64,000 bases of DNA, from assembly GCF_905475465.1 (NCBI RefSeq), contig NC_062236.1, positions 5,900,001 to 5,964,000 of the forward strand, given 5' to 3'. The position numbers and the translations under genes are program-made. The notes under the pieces were generated by a model. It was not told where the DNA came from. It saw only the letters and a program-made list of their open reading frames with translations, and ran no database searches. Each line of letters starts with the position of its first letter. Position 1 is the stretch's first letter. The stretch comes from Pieris napi. Taxonomy: Eukaryota; Arthropoda; Insecta; Lepidoptera; Pieridae. Of the stretch, positions 1-11,633 are shown piece after piece.

Positions 1-1408
1 CGCACAAGGCTATTCGGTATTAAGATACCAAAATTTTTAACTGCTCGTGATTTACATAGAAACTGGCATAGTAATCATAAAATCTAGCTAACATGTTGTG
101 TAGTGTTTTATTTCTAAGAGTATTAGAAAATATTAAATCAACATTTACAATATGGCAGACGGATTAGATAAAGACTCGGGTTAGGGCTGAAGGTTTCTAG
201 ACTTTCCTATTACAAAATATAGATAAAAAATCGAAAATTGATAATAAATAGTTATTAAATTATTTGTGAAGGTAAAACTATAGTCAAACGCGGAACTAAG
301 AAGCAAACTAGCACCTCTATTCGTCCGAGATGTGCGAGGACGCGCAAGGTGACCGCGACGCGTGTCCATACAACATACATAATATACACAATAAGATCAT
401 GTTTATATGACACGTCCACATATATCGCATTGTTCTATATACACTTATACGCTGACATTATTTTTTGCACGTAATTGAACTGATAGTTACACAATTATCT
501 GAAAAAGTCATACAGTAGCAAAAATCTAATTTACTAAATTTATAAATTTCTTTGGTGAAACATTTACGTATCTATAGAAAAAAATTCAAGAAAGGTCATC
601 TAAAAACATAACGATTTAGTGCTAAACAACGTACTACGTGCCGTGCCATGTTTATTTAATGCTATATCATGTAGTTTAATCTCCAAACGTGTCAGTAAAT
701 GTAAACAAAATTATTAATATTTCAATATGTGATACATTTAATGCTTTATCTCGAAACAGCATTGTCTATGCTTTACGAAATGTAATTCTCATGTGATTCT
801 TAATAAAAACACATGGATTGCAACGTGCAACTTTGATACTGTGGGGAACGATTTGGAAATCATTAAGGTACCTAGACAATTTATGCAAAATGTATTTTAA
901 GGATTTCGTGTTACATACATATTGTTCGATCTTTAAATACCCAAAAAAATTACACAATTATTAAAATCAGTGATTTGACAAAATGGCACATACTTGAATA
1001 TTTATTAGATTGTTCGGCCTCGTAATGTATAGTGGAACAACGGATCTAGAGACTTATTAATAATTGCCTGTGAACGTATTACGTCACGACCTTCGTCTTA
1101 TAGTGATGACGTTGGCGCACGCACGCCTACCCACAGTTTTATGGCGTTTAGCGAAAGCATATATGTTCTAATACTAAAAAACGTCACTAGTACGAAGTTT
1201 TTAAAAGAATTTAAGACTTTTTCTTATTCAATAAAAGTTCCTTCATATTGACGGCCGCGAATTAAGTAGAAGGCCTGGCTCCATAGCAAAAAGACTGAGA
1301 CTGTTAAGCGAGGATAAAGCTCCAAGACGGAAGCGAACGTACCGAGGCCGAGGACATTCACAAACCAATCCAGCCCGTCCGTTTTTACTTTTCGATTCCA
1401 CGATTTTT
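1..1408. other. AT-rich non-coding stretch
   Basis: I see no exon-like coding, transposon end or RNA gene here. The short open frames have no recognisable composition, no splice context and no family resemblance. It could be intergenic or part of a long intron of a gene lying to the left. Confidence 0.5.
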
Positions 1409-1660
1409 GAAGTTATACTTCTTTTGGCACGTTAGGGAAAAATGATGAGTAAATTTTTGAGACACGCGCGCATACCATCACAAAAAACCGACACCCCGAA
1501 GTTAGCTATAGTCAACATTTTAGTTTTTTTGAAGTTATACTTCTTTTGGCGCGTTAGGGAAAAATGATGAGAGTAAATTTGTTCTATTGTTAGTGTCGTT
1601 TTTTCTACAAACATAGAATAAGGCCATTTTATCTTGTTACGCCAAAGAAGTATACGCGTG
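1409..1660. repeat. Interspersed repeat with an internal direct duplication
   Basis: A block of about 45 bases starting TGAAGTTATACTTCTTTTGG and running through GTTAGGGAAAAATGATGAG occurs at about 1410 and again at about 1529. A shorter inverted form, ACGCCAAAGAAGTATA, lies near 1640. This looks like a MITE-like element with terminal sequence repeated inside it. No coding potential is visible. The family is not named with confidence. Confidence 0.5.
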
Positions 1661-4600
1661 TACATAAGTAAGTACACACACGTTTTTTTATGAAAACACG
1701 ATTAAATTCAAATCGTATATTGAAAGTAGTAAAATTGGGAAAATATTTACCAAATAAATTTTAAATATATTAAATGTTTTAGTATGTAGACAGTTATGCA
1801 ACATCCTACAACAGCGACTTGCAGGCCGCACGCGCAATATGTGGGCGGGCGAGAACCGACACTATTCAACATCAAACATGGGAAACACCACTTAATCTTA
1901 AACCAAAAAAAAATCTAACTAGAACGGCCTGATTTACAGCGCTTACTCAAAAGTATGCCACCTCCGCCCTATAACAACTGCGCTCTACATTGTTTCACTA
2001 TGAATACACACAAGACAACTTAAATGCCCACAGAAAAAAACATACACAAGGAACTGTATAGGATACTGTAATTTAGTACTAAATCGTCCAAATAAATTCG
2101 ACCTCAAGTATTATTAACCTATGAATACGATTAGTAAACGATTGGCAAAACCTTGACTTCTGCCAGTACAAATAGTGTGACCCTACTTCCTGGTAGGTTT
2201 ATGAGGGTCGTCATCAGTGTCGCTGGCTGTATAACGACTATTATCAATTTGTTAACCATGGCCACAATATATTATTATCGGTACTACAAAATGCAATTAT
2301 AATTTGGAATATATAATCACACATATAACAATAAAACGTGCGAACTATTTGTAAATATATAGCAACTAGCGTAATTAACATTTAATACAAGTAGTTAACA
2401 TTCAGCACTTTGTGAACAATGGCCAAGTAAAATATGTTAAAAGGCCACGCACTTATTGAGTTGTGGCTCAGATATTAAAATATTTACTAGCCCTGACACA
2501 TCACAGGTAATTGTGTGGGTGTGCACGAACACAACGTAAATGTGTGAGTCGTGTCAAGACAGCGTACTGCTGGTACAGGTAGTCAGCTCGACAGCAGCGG
2601 CATCGAGAACGCGACCCGGTTTGCCGATCGAGAAAGCATCTACAAAACTCGGTTGAGGCCGCGCATACGGCAAAGAGGACGTACACTTCGATAATCTTGA
2701 ACACGCCATATAAATCTTTATAAATCATTCGCTGATCAACGGTCGATTTCGTATTTAGTTATCCACTCTTTGAAACTACTGTATCAGCATCTGACATTAT
2801 ATCACTTCCGTGTTGTGAATGTTTATAGCTTGATTTCCTTGAAGTCAGTATCAATAAACATTATATGATTATTACTTTGTTGGTATTAGCGAATTGCTTG
2901 TTCCCAAAAATGAGTCTCCTTGTGCGCGAGGCTAAAACTAGTCCATCGTCATCCATTCACTAACACGGTTTTAAACAGTAGGGCCTAATGTCATGGCAGT
3001 GAGCAAGTAAATGTTACGAAAGACAATATTTGATGTTCACAAAATTTAAAATTAATATTCAAAGCGTTTTTCTATAATCTGGCAAGGTTAAACGCAATAT
3101 TTTAGTTTATGTGTAATGTATTGATATTAGTTCAGCTACGTCCTAGACCTTGAATTTTACGTCCCTGTTCCACTTCTTTAGTACATCTTCACAATACATT
3201 CATTATATTCGAATTATCTAGCTTAGCTTCACTGAAATCTGGACTTATGACACGAAAAGTATAGTCATCAGTAGATATAAAAAATATTATCTGATGATAC
3301 AATTGCCAAGTTTGTTCATAGGTAGAAACGGGGTCAAATTTGACATCGTAACGCGTTTGACCTACATTTCTAGCGCAGCGTTTGAAAAAAATTGGTATAA
3401 TGAAGGTGGATTTCGTATAGGTCTATTAATACCGAGTTATAAACGTGAAAAAAAAAAACATAAAATGAAGTTTTATAGACGTTGAAAACGTTTTCAGAAT
3501 AAATAAAAAAATAAAAGTTATGAAGACGATTTCGATAATTACAAGTGTCGTCAGTTTGGGGTCAATTTGTACGATAAGGGGCACAAGGTAAAAGATGGTG
3601 CATTGAAAGTGGCCTTAAGCCCAATAGCAATCTGCGACCGTGTCGCTTCCTATTGGCGTGGATCGACAATGCCTTCTACTGTCGTGAAGGTGCCATACAG
3701 ATAAAAGGTCGAGAGCAGGCACTGGACTAAGTCAAGTTACATAATAGTTTAACAAAATATCCTAACCGTTTCCGTATTATTTAATCTATTATAACCCTGA
3801 AGTATCATCTTTACATAAGTTAATAAAAAAATATTGTTAAATTTATAAAGCAAATCATTAATATAATAGTATAGTTTGCTCAACATGATTATGCGATCAC
3901 AAAACGGAAGTTACTTACAACAAAATGATATTGAGTCTAACAAATGTTTTCAACTCTAAAAGCTTTCACCAAATTTTAGTGTGCTTCGGCCCGCAGTAAG
4001 AAAGCGATGAGCGGTGACCTCGATCATTTAATAAGACTCAGGAGCTGAAACACAAACGCTCGAGTTTTACGGGTCAATTGAAGCAGGGGCTGGCTTAGGG
4101 TGTTCTGTGGGGAGCGTAGGGTGTAGGGACAGCAGGGGAGGACCCTGACACAGATCCCAACACATCAGTGAAACGCGCGGAGGCCTCCAAATTTGAGTCG
4201 GTACACGCCATCGATTAATCCGCGCACCATATTGTGTTTACAATAATTACGTTCTAATTTCTAGCTATATAGTATATTAATACTTGGTACTATATATTAT
4301 TAGACCATTGAAAAATAGTAAGAATAGTGTTATCTGTTTTAAGAAAATATTTATTATCCATGTAATACTCGCAATATCGCAAACATCAGCTGTCATCGCT
4401 GTACAAAGATCAAGTTAGTATTTTATAAGCGTAAAATGTTTTGAATTTCACAATGAGAGCATTCAAAACATTCAAAATCCGAGAGAACGTAACGTGACCC
4501 GGTATCGTTATAACTTTACGGGGCCAACCTTTTACTGGCAACACGTGAATGTTGAACTTTGCAGACTTTGTCACAAAACAATCTGTTCTTGTATTATTTT

Positions 4601-7600
4601 TGGAAAGGTACAAGAATTGAGGCTTTGTTTTTATTTCACCAAAGACTTCTTCAAAATATTTTTTTTTAGATTTGTATTATTCAAAACCGTTTCTTTAATA
4701 AGACCGTTAACTTTAAGTTGCCAGAGTAAAAAAACAGAAATAGGAATAAAGTAGTAAATATGTTTGAACAAAAGGAGAGCCTATGCAAAATAATAGCTTA
4801 TAATTTTAAAATTGCCGGCAAAGCCCTGAATTACAGATAGCAATCATAAAAGAACCTCGACCTTGTTCAGTACATATACAAAATTTAATGATAACTACAT
4901 AGTTATATAAACACAAGTAAAATGTATGATAAATGATATTCTTAGTTATTTTTATGAACACATATACTTCCTATATTTAACCTAATGCGTTGAAAGTGTA
5001 CCTTTTTAGGTATTTTCTATGTAGGTTTCGGAACACGTTTTATCATCTTATAGGCCGATTACTAAGCTTTTCGTAGCATTAGTCAGATAAGTATTATTGA
5101 AACTAAAATACGGTTTCGCCACTAGCGTCGGGCCGCAACCCAGTTCAGTTATCGCATTCCGCCTTGCGCCCGCGCAGTGAAACAGGAGCAGTGCGGGCTC
5201 AGCCGCAATCTTTCGCTTTGTGAGCGCGCCTGGGCCCTCGGTTGCTAAATTGATACACTATTGCGAAATAACCTCGCCCAACTTATCCGATCACAATCAA
5301 AATAGAGAGGTGGTCCGTTTTCTACATTTCAATTAGAGTAAAATTTGGGTGACTACTTACGTTCTTGGCATGGCAACTTTTTCTTTGTGGATAAGGTACC
5401 TTGAACAGTATTTTAGTATGTAGTTGTTTGAAATAATTTCACACTATTATATTATACAAATACATCAATTTATAGTGATCAATACATATACATATACATA
5501 TATAGAATAAAGAAAAAAACAGAAATATAATTCGCATAAATCGGGGTTATTATAAGCCCTTCCATTCGAATCCAGACGAAATTGCCTTCGTTTTTGAGAC
5601 GTCGTTCGAGTCAAAGGGACAACGACCTCAATCCGCACAAACGCATCCCCGCAAATTCTTATCTTATGTCCACCGCAACAAGTATAGCTATAATTCAACA
5701 ATCGTGAACGGCGCAAAGGACAAGGGAGGGACCTTTATTCATTGAAAACATACAAATCGACTACCTGCCGCCGTCATCCGGATTAATGTAATGAAAACGA
5801 TTGTAACATTGTGTTAATACATTTAAATACTTCAACTATTCGTATTCGTATTATATTTCCAATGATAATTTTAAGAACCTCATAAACCCATTCAATTCAT
5901 AGAGGAATGAAAATATGTATGCACTCAATTAATTATTTTTGTATACTTCTAATGAAATCTCAATGCCAATTCTTTCCACTTGACATAGTTTCAATTCAAA
6001 ACCAAGGCATTTAAGTCTAAAGCAGCACAATAAAATCAAATTACAGATTTTACAACGCATCAAGGTTTAGAAACATGAAATGTGAAGCAAAAAAGAAGCA
6101 AAAGCTTTCAAAGCTCGCTCGGGAACAATTTTGACCTGGGCTGCTCTACCTGCGCGATTTCGAATATATCCAAGTAAAAACCTACCTAATGATTAAATAT
6201 ACGGTTAGTATCGATAAATGGAACTTTGAAGGAATATATAAACCCTCGCGTAATGATCTCATTACTATAATTTGATTTAAATGGATCATTTTATGTAATT
6301 TAAAATTATAAAATGATATCTACGTAAAAATAACGTTTGTTTGGGAAAAAGTAACGCACGAACGAGCGACAGTGGGGTCTAGTTTGGGGTAACTCTTGCC
6401 AACAAGGGTGAGGATGAAGAGAAACATTGCCATCGCATTAACAAATACCGAGGGGAAGTTTAGGGGATTTAAACCAATACATAACTGAAAAAATGTTACA
6501 TACCTACGCATACATTGAAAGTAGAAATGAAACTTTGAATGAAAAATAATTGTTGTAAAAGTGATTCGATTTCTATGTTGCTCCCTCTACCTGCTGTCAG
6601 CGGTTAAACGTTCAGCTTACACAACAAAGAAAGTTAAAACGCGAGCGCTGCACGGTGCTTAGTAACTTTCGCTCTTTATAATAAAAAAAATATATACCAT
6701 ATACATATTACTTTAAATACATATAAAAACGATTTAATGAAACAAAAATGGTAGATAATTAAAGATAATACCACAAAGTATAATAAATATTATATTTTAT
6801 TGAAATAAATATAAAAAGAATAATGAAGGAAAAATCCTTCGATGAGCAAATTAAACTAGTTCCGCGTTGACTTCAACAACCAAAATAGCTCACCTAGCTA
6901 AGGCCATTATACGTTCGTATAATCCAATTTTCCAAAATGTCACTTCAATAACACTAAAACACTAGGGTGAAATTAAAGTACAGTCACTGAATAGAAATAA
7001 CTTGTGTGCGAGTGCGTATCACGTTTGACAGTTTCACTTCACCACATGGTTTTCCCGTCGCGCGGCGTGGCCTGACAGACGTTATGCGCACTCCACGAGT
7101 GACGGGCGACTGGCCGTAGCGGGTTATGCATAAACGGCGTCGAGTAGAGCGATCAACTTGAACACGCTGTATAGTTCTATCAGGCCAGTGAGGGCGGGCG
7201 CCCACAGGAACAGCTGCGCACTACGGACCCTTTCTCTGTTTCTTTCGGTGAAAGCTTGACTCATGTCTTTGTACATTTACGTTTTGTTAATTATGTATTT
7301 GACACTATTAATATGTAACTATATTAGTTATCATTCTAGGAACATAATTTCTGAGTGCTTTTAATTATACAAAATTTGCTTTTCGGATTAATCGAGTATA
7401 GGACGTGTATACATCGAAATAATAATATAAATGGAAGTTTTGTATATATTGTTAATGTCTCAATATGAATTTATTATAGAATTGATGCTGTCATCCTTTG
7501 AAGGCAAACAAAGCAGGTGTTCTACCTGTAATTTTTTTACTTCTGTATCGTCGATAAGATATAATACATAATTTAATAGAAAAGTATCATTTATGTTTCG

Positions 7601-7764
7601 ATGCAAAACAAACGTTGGCAAAAACATTTCTATATTATGTCAAAAAAGCCGTTACTATGGCAAAATAATAGGGTTATTTCAAAACTGGATGACCTAGTCA
7701 AAAGTATTACTTACATATGTTCGTATACATATATACAAAAAGATCGCGCCTTACATTTATCAAA
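1661..7764. other. Non-coding region with a few GC-richer patches
   Basis: Mostly AT-rich DNA without a supportable gene. Patches at about 4,060-4,200, 5,105-5,250 and 7,020-7,210 are richer in G+C and CpG than their surroundings and could be promoters, conserved regulatory DNA or untranslated first exons. Two of the minus-strand frames (about 2,640-2,720 and 7,130-7,200) share a short similar peptide, discussed as a finding. No splice-consistent gene model could be built. Confidence 0.45.
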
Positions 7765-8050
7765 CATCTTATATATAAAATTCTCGTGTCCCAATGTTAG
7801 TTACCATACTACGAAACGGCTTGACCAATTTTTACTAAATTTTATATCCATATTCAGTAGGTCTGAGAATCGGCTACTATTTATCTTTCAAACCCCTAAG
7901 TGATAAGTGTCTATTTTTTATTTTTTGGATAAAATTTATTTAATTTATTTCTTTATTATGTGATATGACTTACAACCCTTAATTTTCACCCCTCTACAAT
8001 CAACCCCGTTTTTTATTTTTATATTAAAACTTATGACTTGAACTCCCGAG
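7765..8050 (+). mobile_element. Helitron-like 5' fragment
   Basis: Starts TCTTATATATAAAATTCTCG and continues with a stretch containing CGAAACGGCTTGACCAATTT. This matches the layout of short non-autonomous lepidopteran Helitrons, and the copy at 17,332-17,756 has a parallel phrase (GAAAACGGCTTGACCGATTT). The usual 3' hairpin plus CTAG end is not evident, so this copy seems truncated or has diverged at its right side. Confidence 0.5.
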
Positions 8051-8149
8051 GGTTATATAGAATAAAATTCACAGAAAAACCTAATAAAAGTTTTTATTCC
8101 GGAAACCTGAACATTCTCTGGGGTAGCATAGCAAAATGTGCCATGTTGA

Positions 8150-8310
8150 TATGTACTAAAAACGTCGAAATAGCAAGGCCTGCATTGGCTGGGGCATCAT
8201 GGCCCTTAAGGAAACGGATGGCGGGAGGTGGCACAAGAGCACTCGGAGCGCTGGAAGTTCCTCGTTTCGGAGGCCAAGACACTCTATGGGTCGCAGAGCC
8301 AGAATGATGA
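8150..8310 (+). pseudogene. Possible LINE reverse transcriptase C-terminal relic
   Basis: One forward frame here reads WREVAQEHSERWKFLVSEA followed by a short tail and a stop. Its W..AQ..RW..LV.EA spacing resembles the C-terminal tail of RTE or Jockey-like LINE polyproteins. An in-frame stop lies just upstream and no longer ORF is present. If it is a LINE tail, the hairpin-rich sequence at 8,553-8,720 could be its 3' UTR. The call rests on a short weak motif. Confidence 0.3.
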
Positions 8311-8552
8311 GTGATATAAGAATCACCAAGATAGTCAGGTTTTAAAATTATTTATATGCGTAGTTATGCACGTCACGTAAATTCCACGCAATTCTATGTG
8401 GTTGTGTGACGTCACTAAAGAATCCTATTTAGGACTTAGGTAGATAACATATAAATAAATGTATTAATTTGTGGTTATACACTGTTTCGTTTGCTAACTA
8501 AATTTGAACGTATATATTTAATAATTTATATACGGGGTTCAGCGCTGAGGTT

Positions 8553-8616
8553 GATTTCTGTTTGGGTGACTGATTACCCAAACAGAAATCCTCGGAGCAG
8601 TGAGGTCGCTCCGAGG
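8553..8616. repeat. Two adjacent perfect hairpins
   Basis: Hairpin 1 pairs GATTTCTGTTTGGGT (8553-8567) with its exact reverse complement at 8576-8590, around an 8-base loop. Hairpin 2 pairs CCTCGGAGC (8590-8598) with GCTCCGAGG (8608-8616). Together they would form a compact double stem. They may belong to the 3' region of a retroelement; the function is unknown. Confidence 0.7.
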
Positions 8617-11422
8617 AGACTGTGAAGGGCCCAGGAAACTTCTGATGTTCCGGAAGGAGCTAGACTTTCTTAATTAGCCAGGACTTAACGCACAACGGAC
8701 CAAATGGGCGTCTAAGTGCAGAAACTAAGTCATACATTATCTTCGGGGTCTACACAGGCTACAAAATCCTTGTGTTGGAACCAAGAGGTAGAGCAATATA
8801 AGACTCTTAAGCGCGCGATTCTCGACTGCACAGGAACAGATTTTTATTTGCGCAATTATCACTTGGAACACGAAGAAAACATCTCGTGGAAACTGAACTG
8901 GCATATCTCAAATCGACATAAAACAAATCACTATAAATCACACACCTTGCATTTAAGAATAGATAAATAAATTAAAAAGATGCGTATATGAGGCTCTATG
9001 AAAGCTCGCTTTAGCTTAGAGTGTTATAGATAGAAGATAATTCAAATGACATGATAAAAATTTAATAGCAACAAGCAATTTTCAGCGGCGTGGCAAGAAT
9101 AACATAATTTTGACAGCTAAGTGAAAACATTTTTACAAGATTGAAATCAAGTGCCAGCATCGGCCGAGTGCACTTTCCACGATTAACTTTCTCATTTACT
9201 ATTTTAGATGACCTTTCCTTTCTATAGCACTCGGTATCACAGGTCAATTGTCAATTCAGTACCACATCAGTGCCATTGTATTCTCTATTATCGGCACGAG
9301 TATTGACAGTTGACACATTCTCGAATTTAGTGATGACATACTTGTTGTTGGTTGATTGATAATAAAAATCTTTAACGTGTTTGTAATTAAACTTTTGGTG
9401 TGTTCACAACATTTTTTTGTGTTGTTTTGTGGATCCGAGAATGGTTTAGATTTATAATTAGAAGATTATAGAACAACTTCTGTCGGGTTCGCTTGTGCTA
9501 TGATTATTGCATAAAATATATTTATATATTGTCCATACAGTTTTATAACTATACTATATGTTCTTATTGCGGTAAATTGTACGTTTGTATCACGTATAAA
9601 CTACAGTAATACCAATACTACAGTTCCGCGGACTGGGAAGAGACCACGAGCATTACGACCGAACCAATTATTATTATCGATTTTTATGCATTGAGAAGCA
9701 TTCAATTAATTATTATATTATCCTAACTGAATTACTTTGAAATAAAATCCATGTTAAAAATTATTTTAGATTTTAAACCAAGTAAAGCTGTTATATTTTG
9801 CTTAACAATGTAATCTGTTTTTTCTTTATATATTGTATAAGTGTTATCATTTTTTTATAATGTGTATATGTGTATGATAGCTCATAAATAAATAAATAAA
9901 ATATGCTTTGTAACATCTTCACAAAAAAAAAGGTTTATCGAATAGTCACCTATAAATTTATCGCGGTGAATAAGTTAAGAAGGTTTAGACGAAATTTTCA
10001 GTCTTATTGTAATTATTATTAAACATTATTCACGTGTTGAGTGACTTTTTAACCTTTAAATATAGAGATTCAGCCTCGTGCCGTTGTGAGAAAGTTGTTA
10101 TCAATAGGTGAAACCCTCTAACGACGTCAAAGCTGTCACGTGGAGAGCAAACAAATGAAAAGCCTAACAAAAAATCTAAATTTAATAATAAGTATCAACA
10201 ACAGTAAAAGTAAAAATTTCTGCTTTTGTTTCATTTCCTTTATAAAACTTCAACGACCACGTGAATGGTGAGTATAATAAGAGAGGGTTCTTGTCATTCT
10301 CACTCTTCACTCTCTAGCCGAAGTACCTATGTAAGGACCGTAGCAAGTTGAGGACTGTGGTCTCTGCCTGCCTTTAGAAAACAGTGGTAAATTAAGTAAT
10401 AAAAAAAAAATGAAATCCCCAACTAAACATCAGCAACTTCATTTACAAGATCTATACAACCACGTGCTGTCCATGCAGTATTTTACATCATAAAAAACAA
10501 ATCTCACAGCGAAACACTAAGCATCATAAACGGGAGACTGAAACCAAAATTTGAAAGCACAAAACAAAGCATTGTTGAAATTGGAAAGTCGAGTGGTGCG
10601 CGTGAGTTGCGTAATAGCTCTTACTGGGCACGGCGTGACGCTGACGGAAGGTATCGTGTGACGTCACTAACATGAAAGTGCATCGGCCGCTGCCCCTCCC
10701 GTGCAACGAGAGGGCGGCTGCACGTGCAATGCAATGCTTCCTGTATGGGAAGACTTTCTATTGGGAAACAGTTGCGGCAAGCGCTCAACATTAGGAAACA
10801 CGGCTCTCACGACATAAACGAGATGCATCTAATTGAGCAATGACGTCTACTTCACAGCTTACACAACTAGAAACGTTGTGCTTTCGATAACTAGTGGCAT
10901 GCCTGATTAAATGTTACTTAACAATTACTTACGTCTAGTTAATACATAGGCTTACACTTTCGTAGCGCGAAGACTAGATGATTGTACCTGAAATAAATAA
11001 TATTTTATTAGTGTTTTATAAGTGAACTAATAACTATTATATACTACGAAAGCTTTAATTATGAAGAGGTTAATTTGAGATTTCTAATTCACCTTAAATT
11101 AAAAGTCATCGCTGTCAGAATCCCAATAAGTCTACTGGATGCTATAATGTTGAGCTTTTTAACCGACTTCAAAATCAAATTTGTCAGTATGACCTGTCGG
11201 AGTCATAATATTTCAGTATGATTCAGGCTTCCAAACAAGTGTGTAGCTATTTCAATGTGTATTTACGTTTATTCAAAAACTCCTCGAAAACTTAGTGATA
11301 TCGGATTTAAATCAAAGGATATCTTAGTGATATCCTAAATATCAGTAATCGTAAATCCGGTACATTTTAATTTAGGAAACAGTTCCAACATCAAATATTT
11401 TTGCGGTAATGGAGGTAATATT
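8617..11422. other. Non-coding region
   Basis: I see no gene. A CpG-richer patch at about 10,560-10,760 contains a palindromic GTGACGTCAC, the consensus for cAMP-response-element binding; another GTGACGTCAC lies near 8,405. Whether either is functional cannot be judged here. Confidence 0.45.
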
Positions 11423-11633
11423 AATCTACTATATAAAAATAAGTCGGGTTCTCCTTCCTGACGCTATAACTCCAGAACGCACGCACCGATTTCCACGGTT
11501 TTGGATTCGTTGGAAAGGTCTCGGGCTCCGTGAGCCATTATAGCAAAGAAAATTCAGGAAAAATCAACAGAAAAGCGGGATCACCAAACGAAGCCATCTG
11601 GTGGCGAAACGGAGTTCGCCGAGTTTGCTAGTT
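11423..11633 (+). mobile_element. Short non-autonomous Helitron
   Basis: Begins TCTACTATATAAAAATAAGT and ends with a GGCGAA...TTCGCC hairpin followed closely by TTTGCTAGT. A TC start, a 3' stem-loop and a CTAG end inserted before T are the hallmarks of Helitrons. There is no Rep/helicase coding, so it is a mini-element of about 210 bases. Confidence 0.65.

Noticed and set aside
1800..2100. Suspected LINE reverse transcriptase remnant
   Set aside because: A few residues recalled a reverse transcriptase block, but no ordered motifs could be confirmed.
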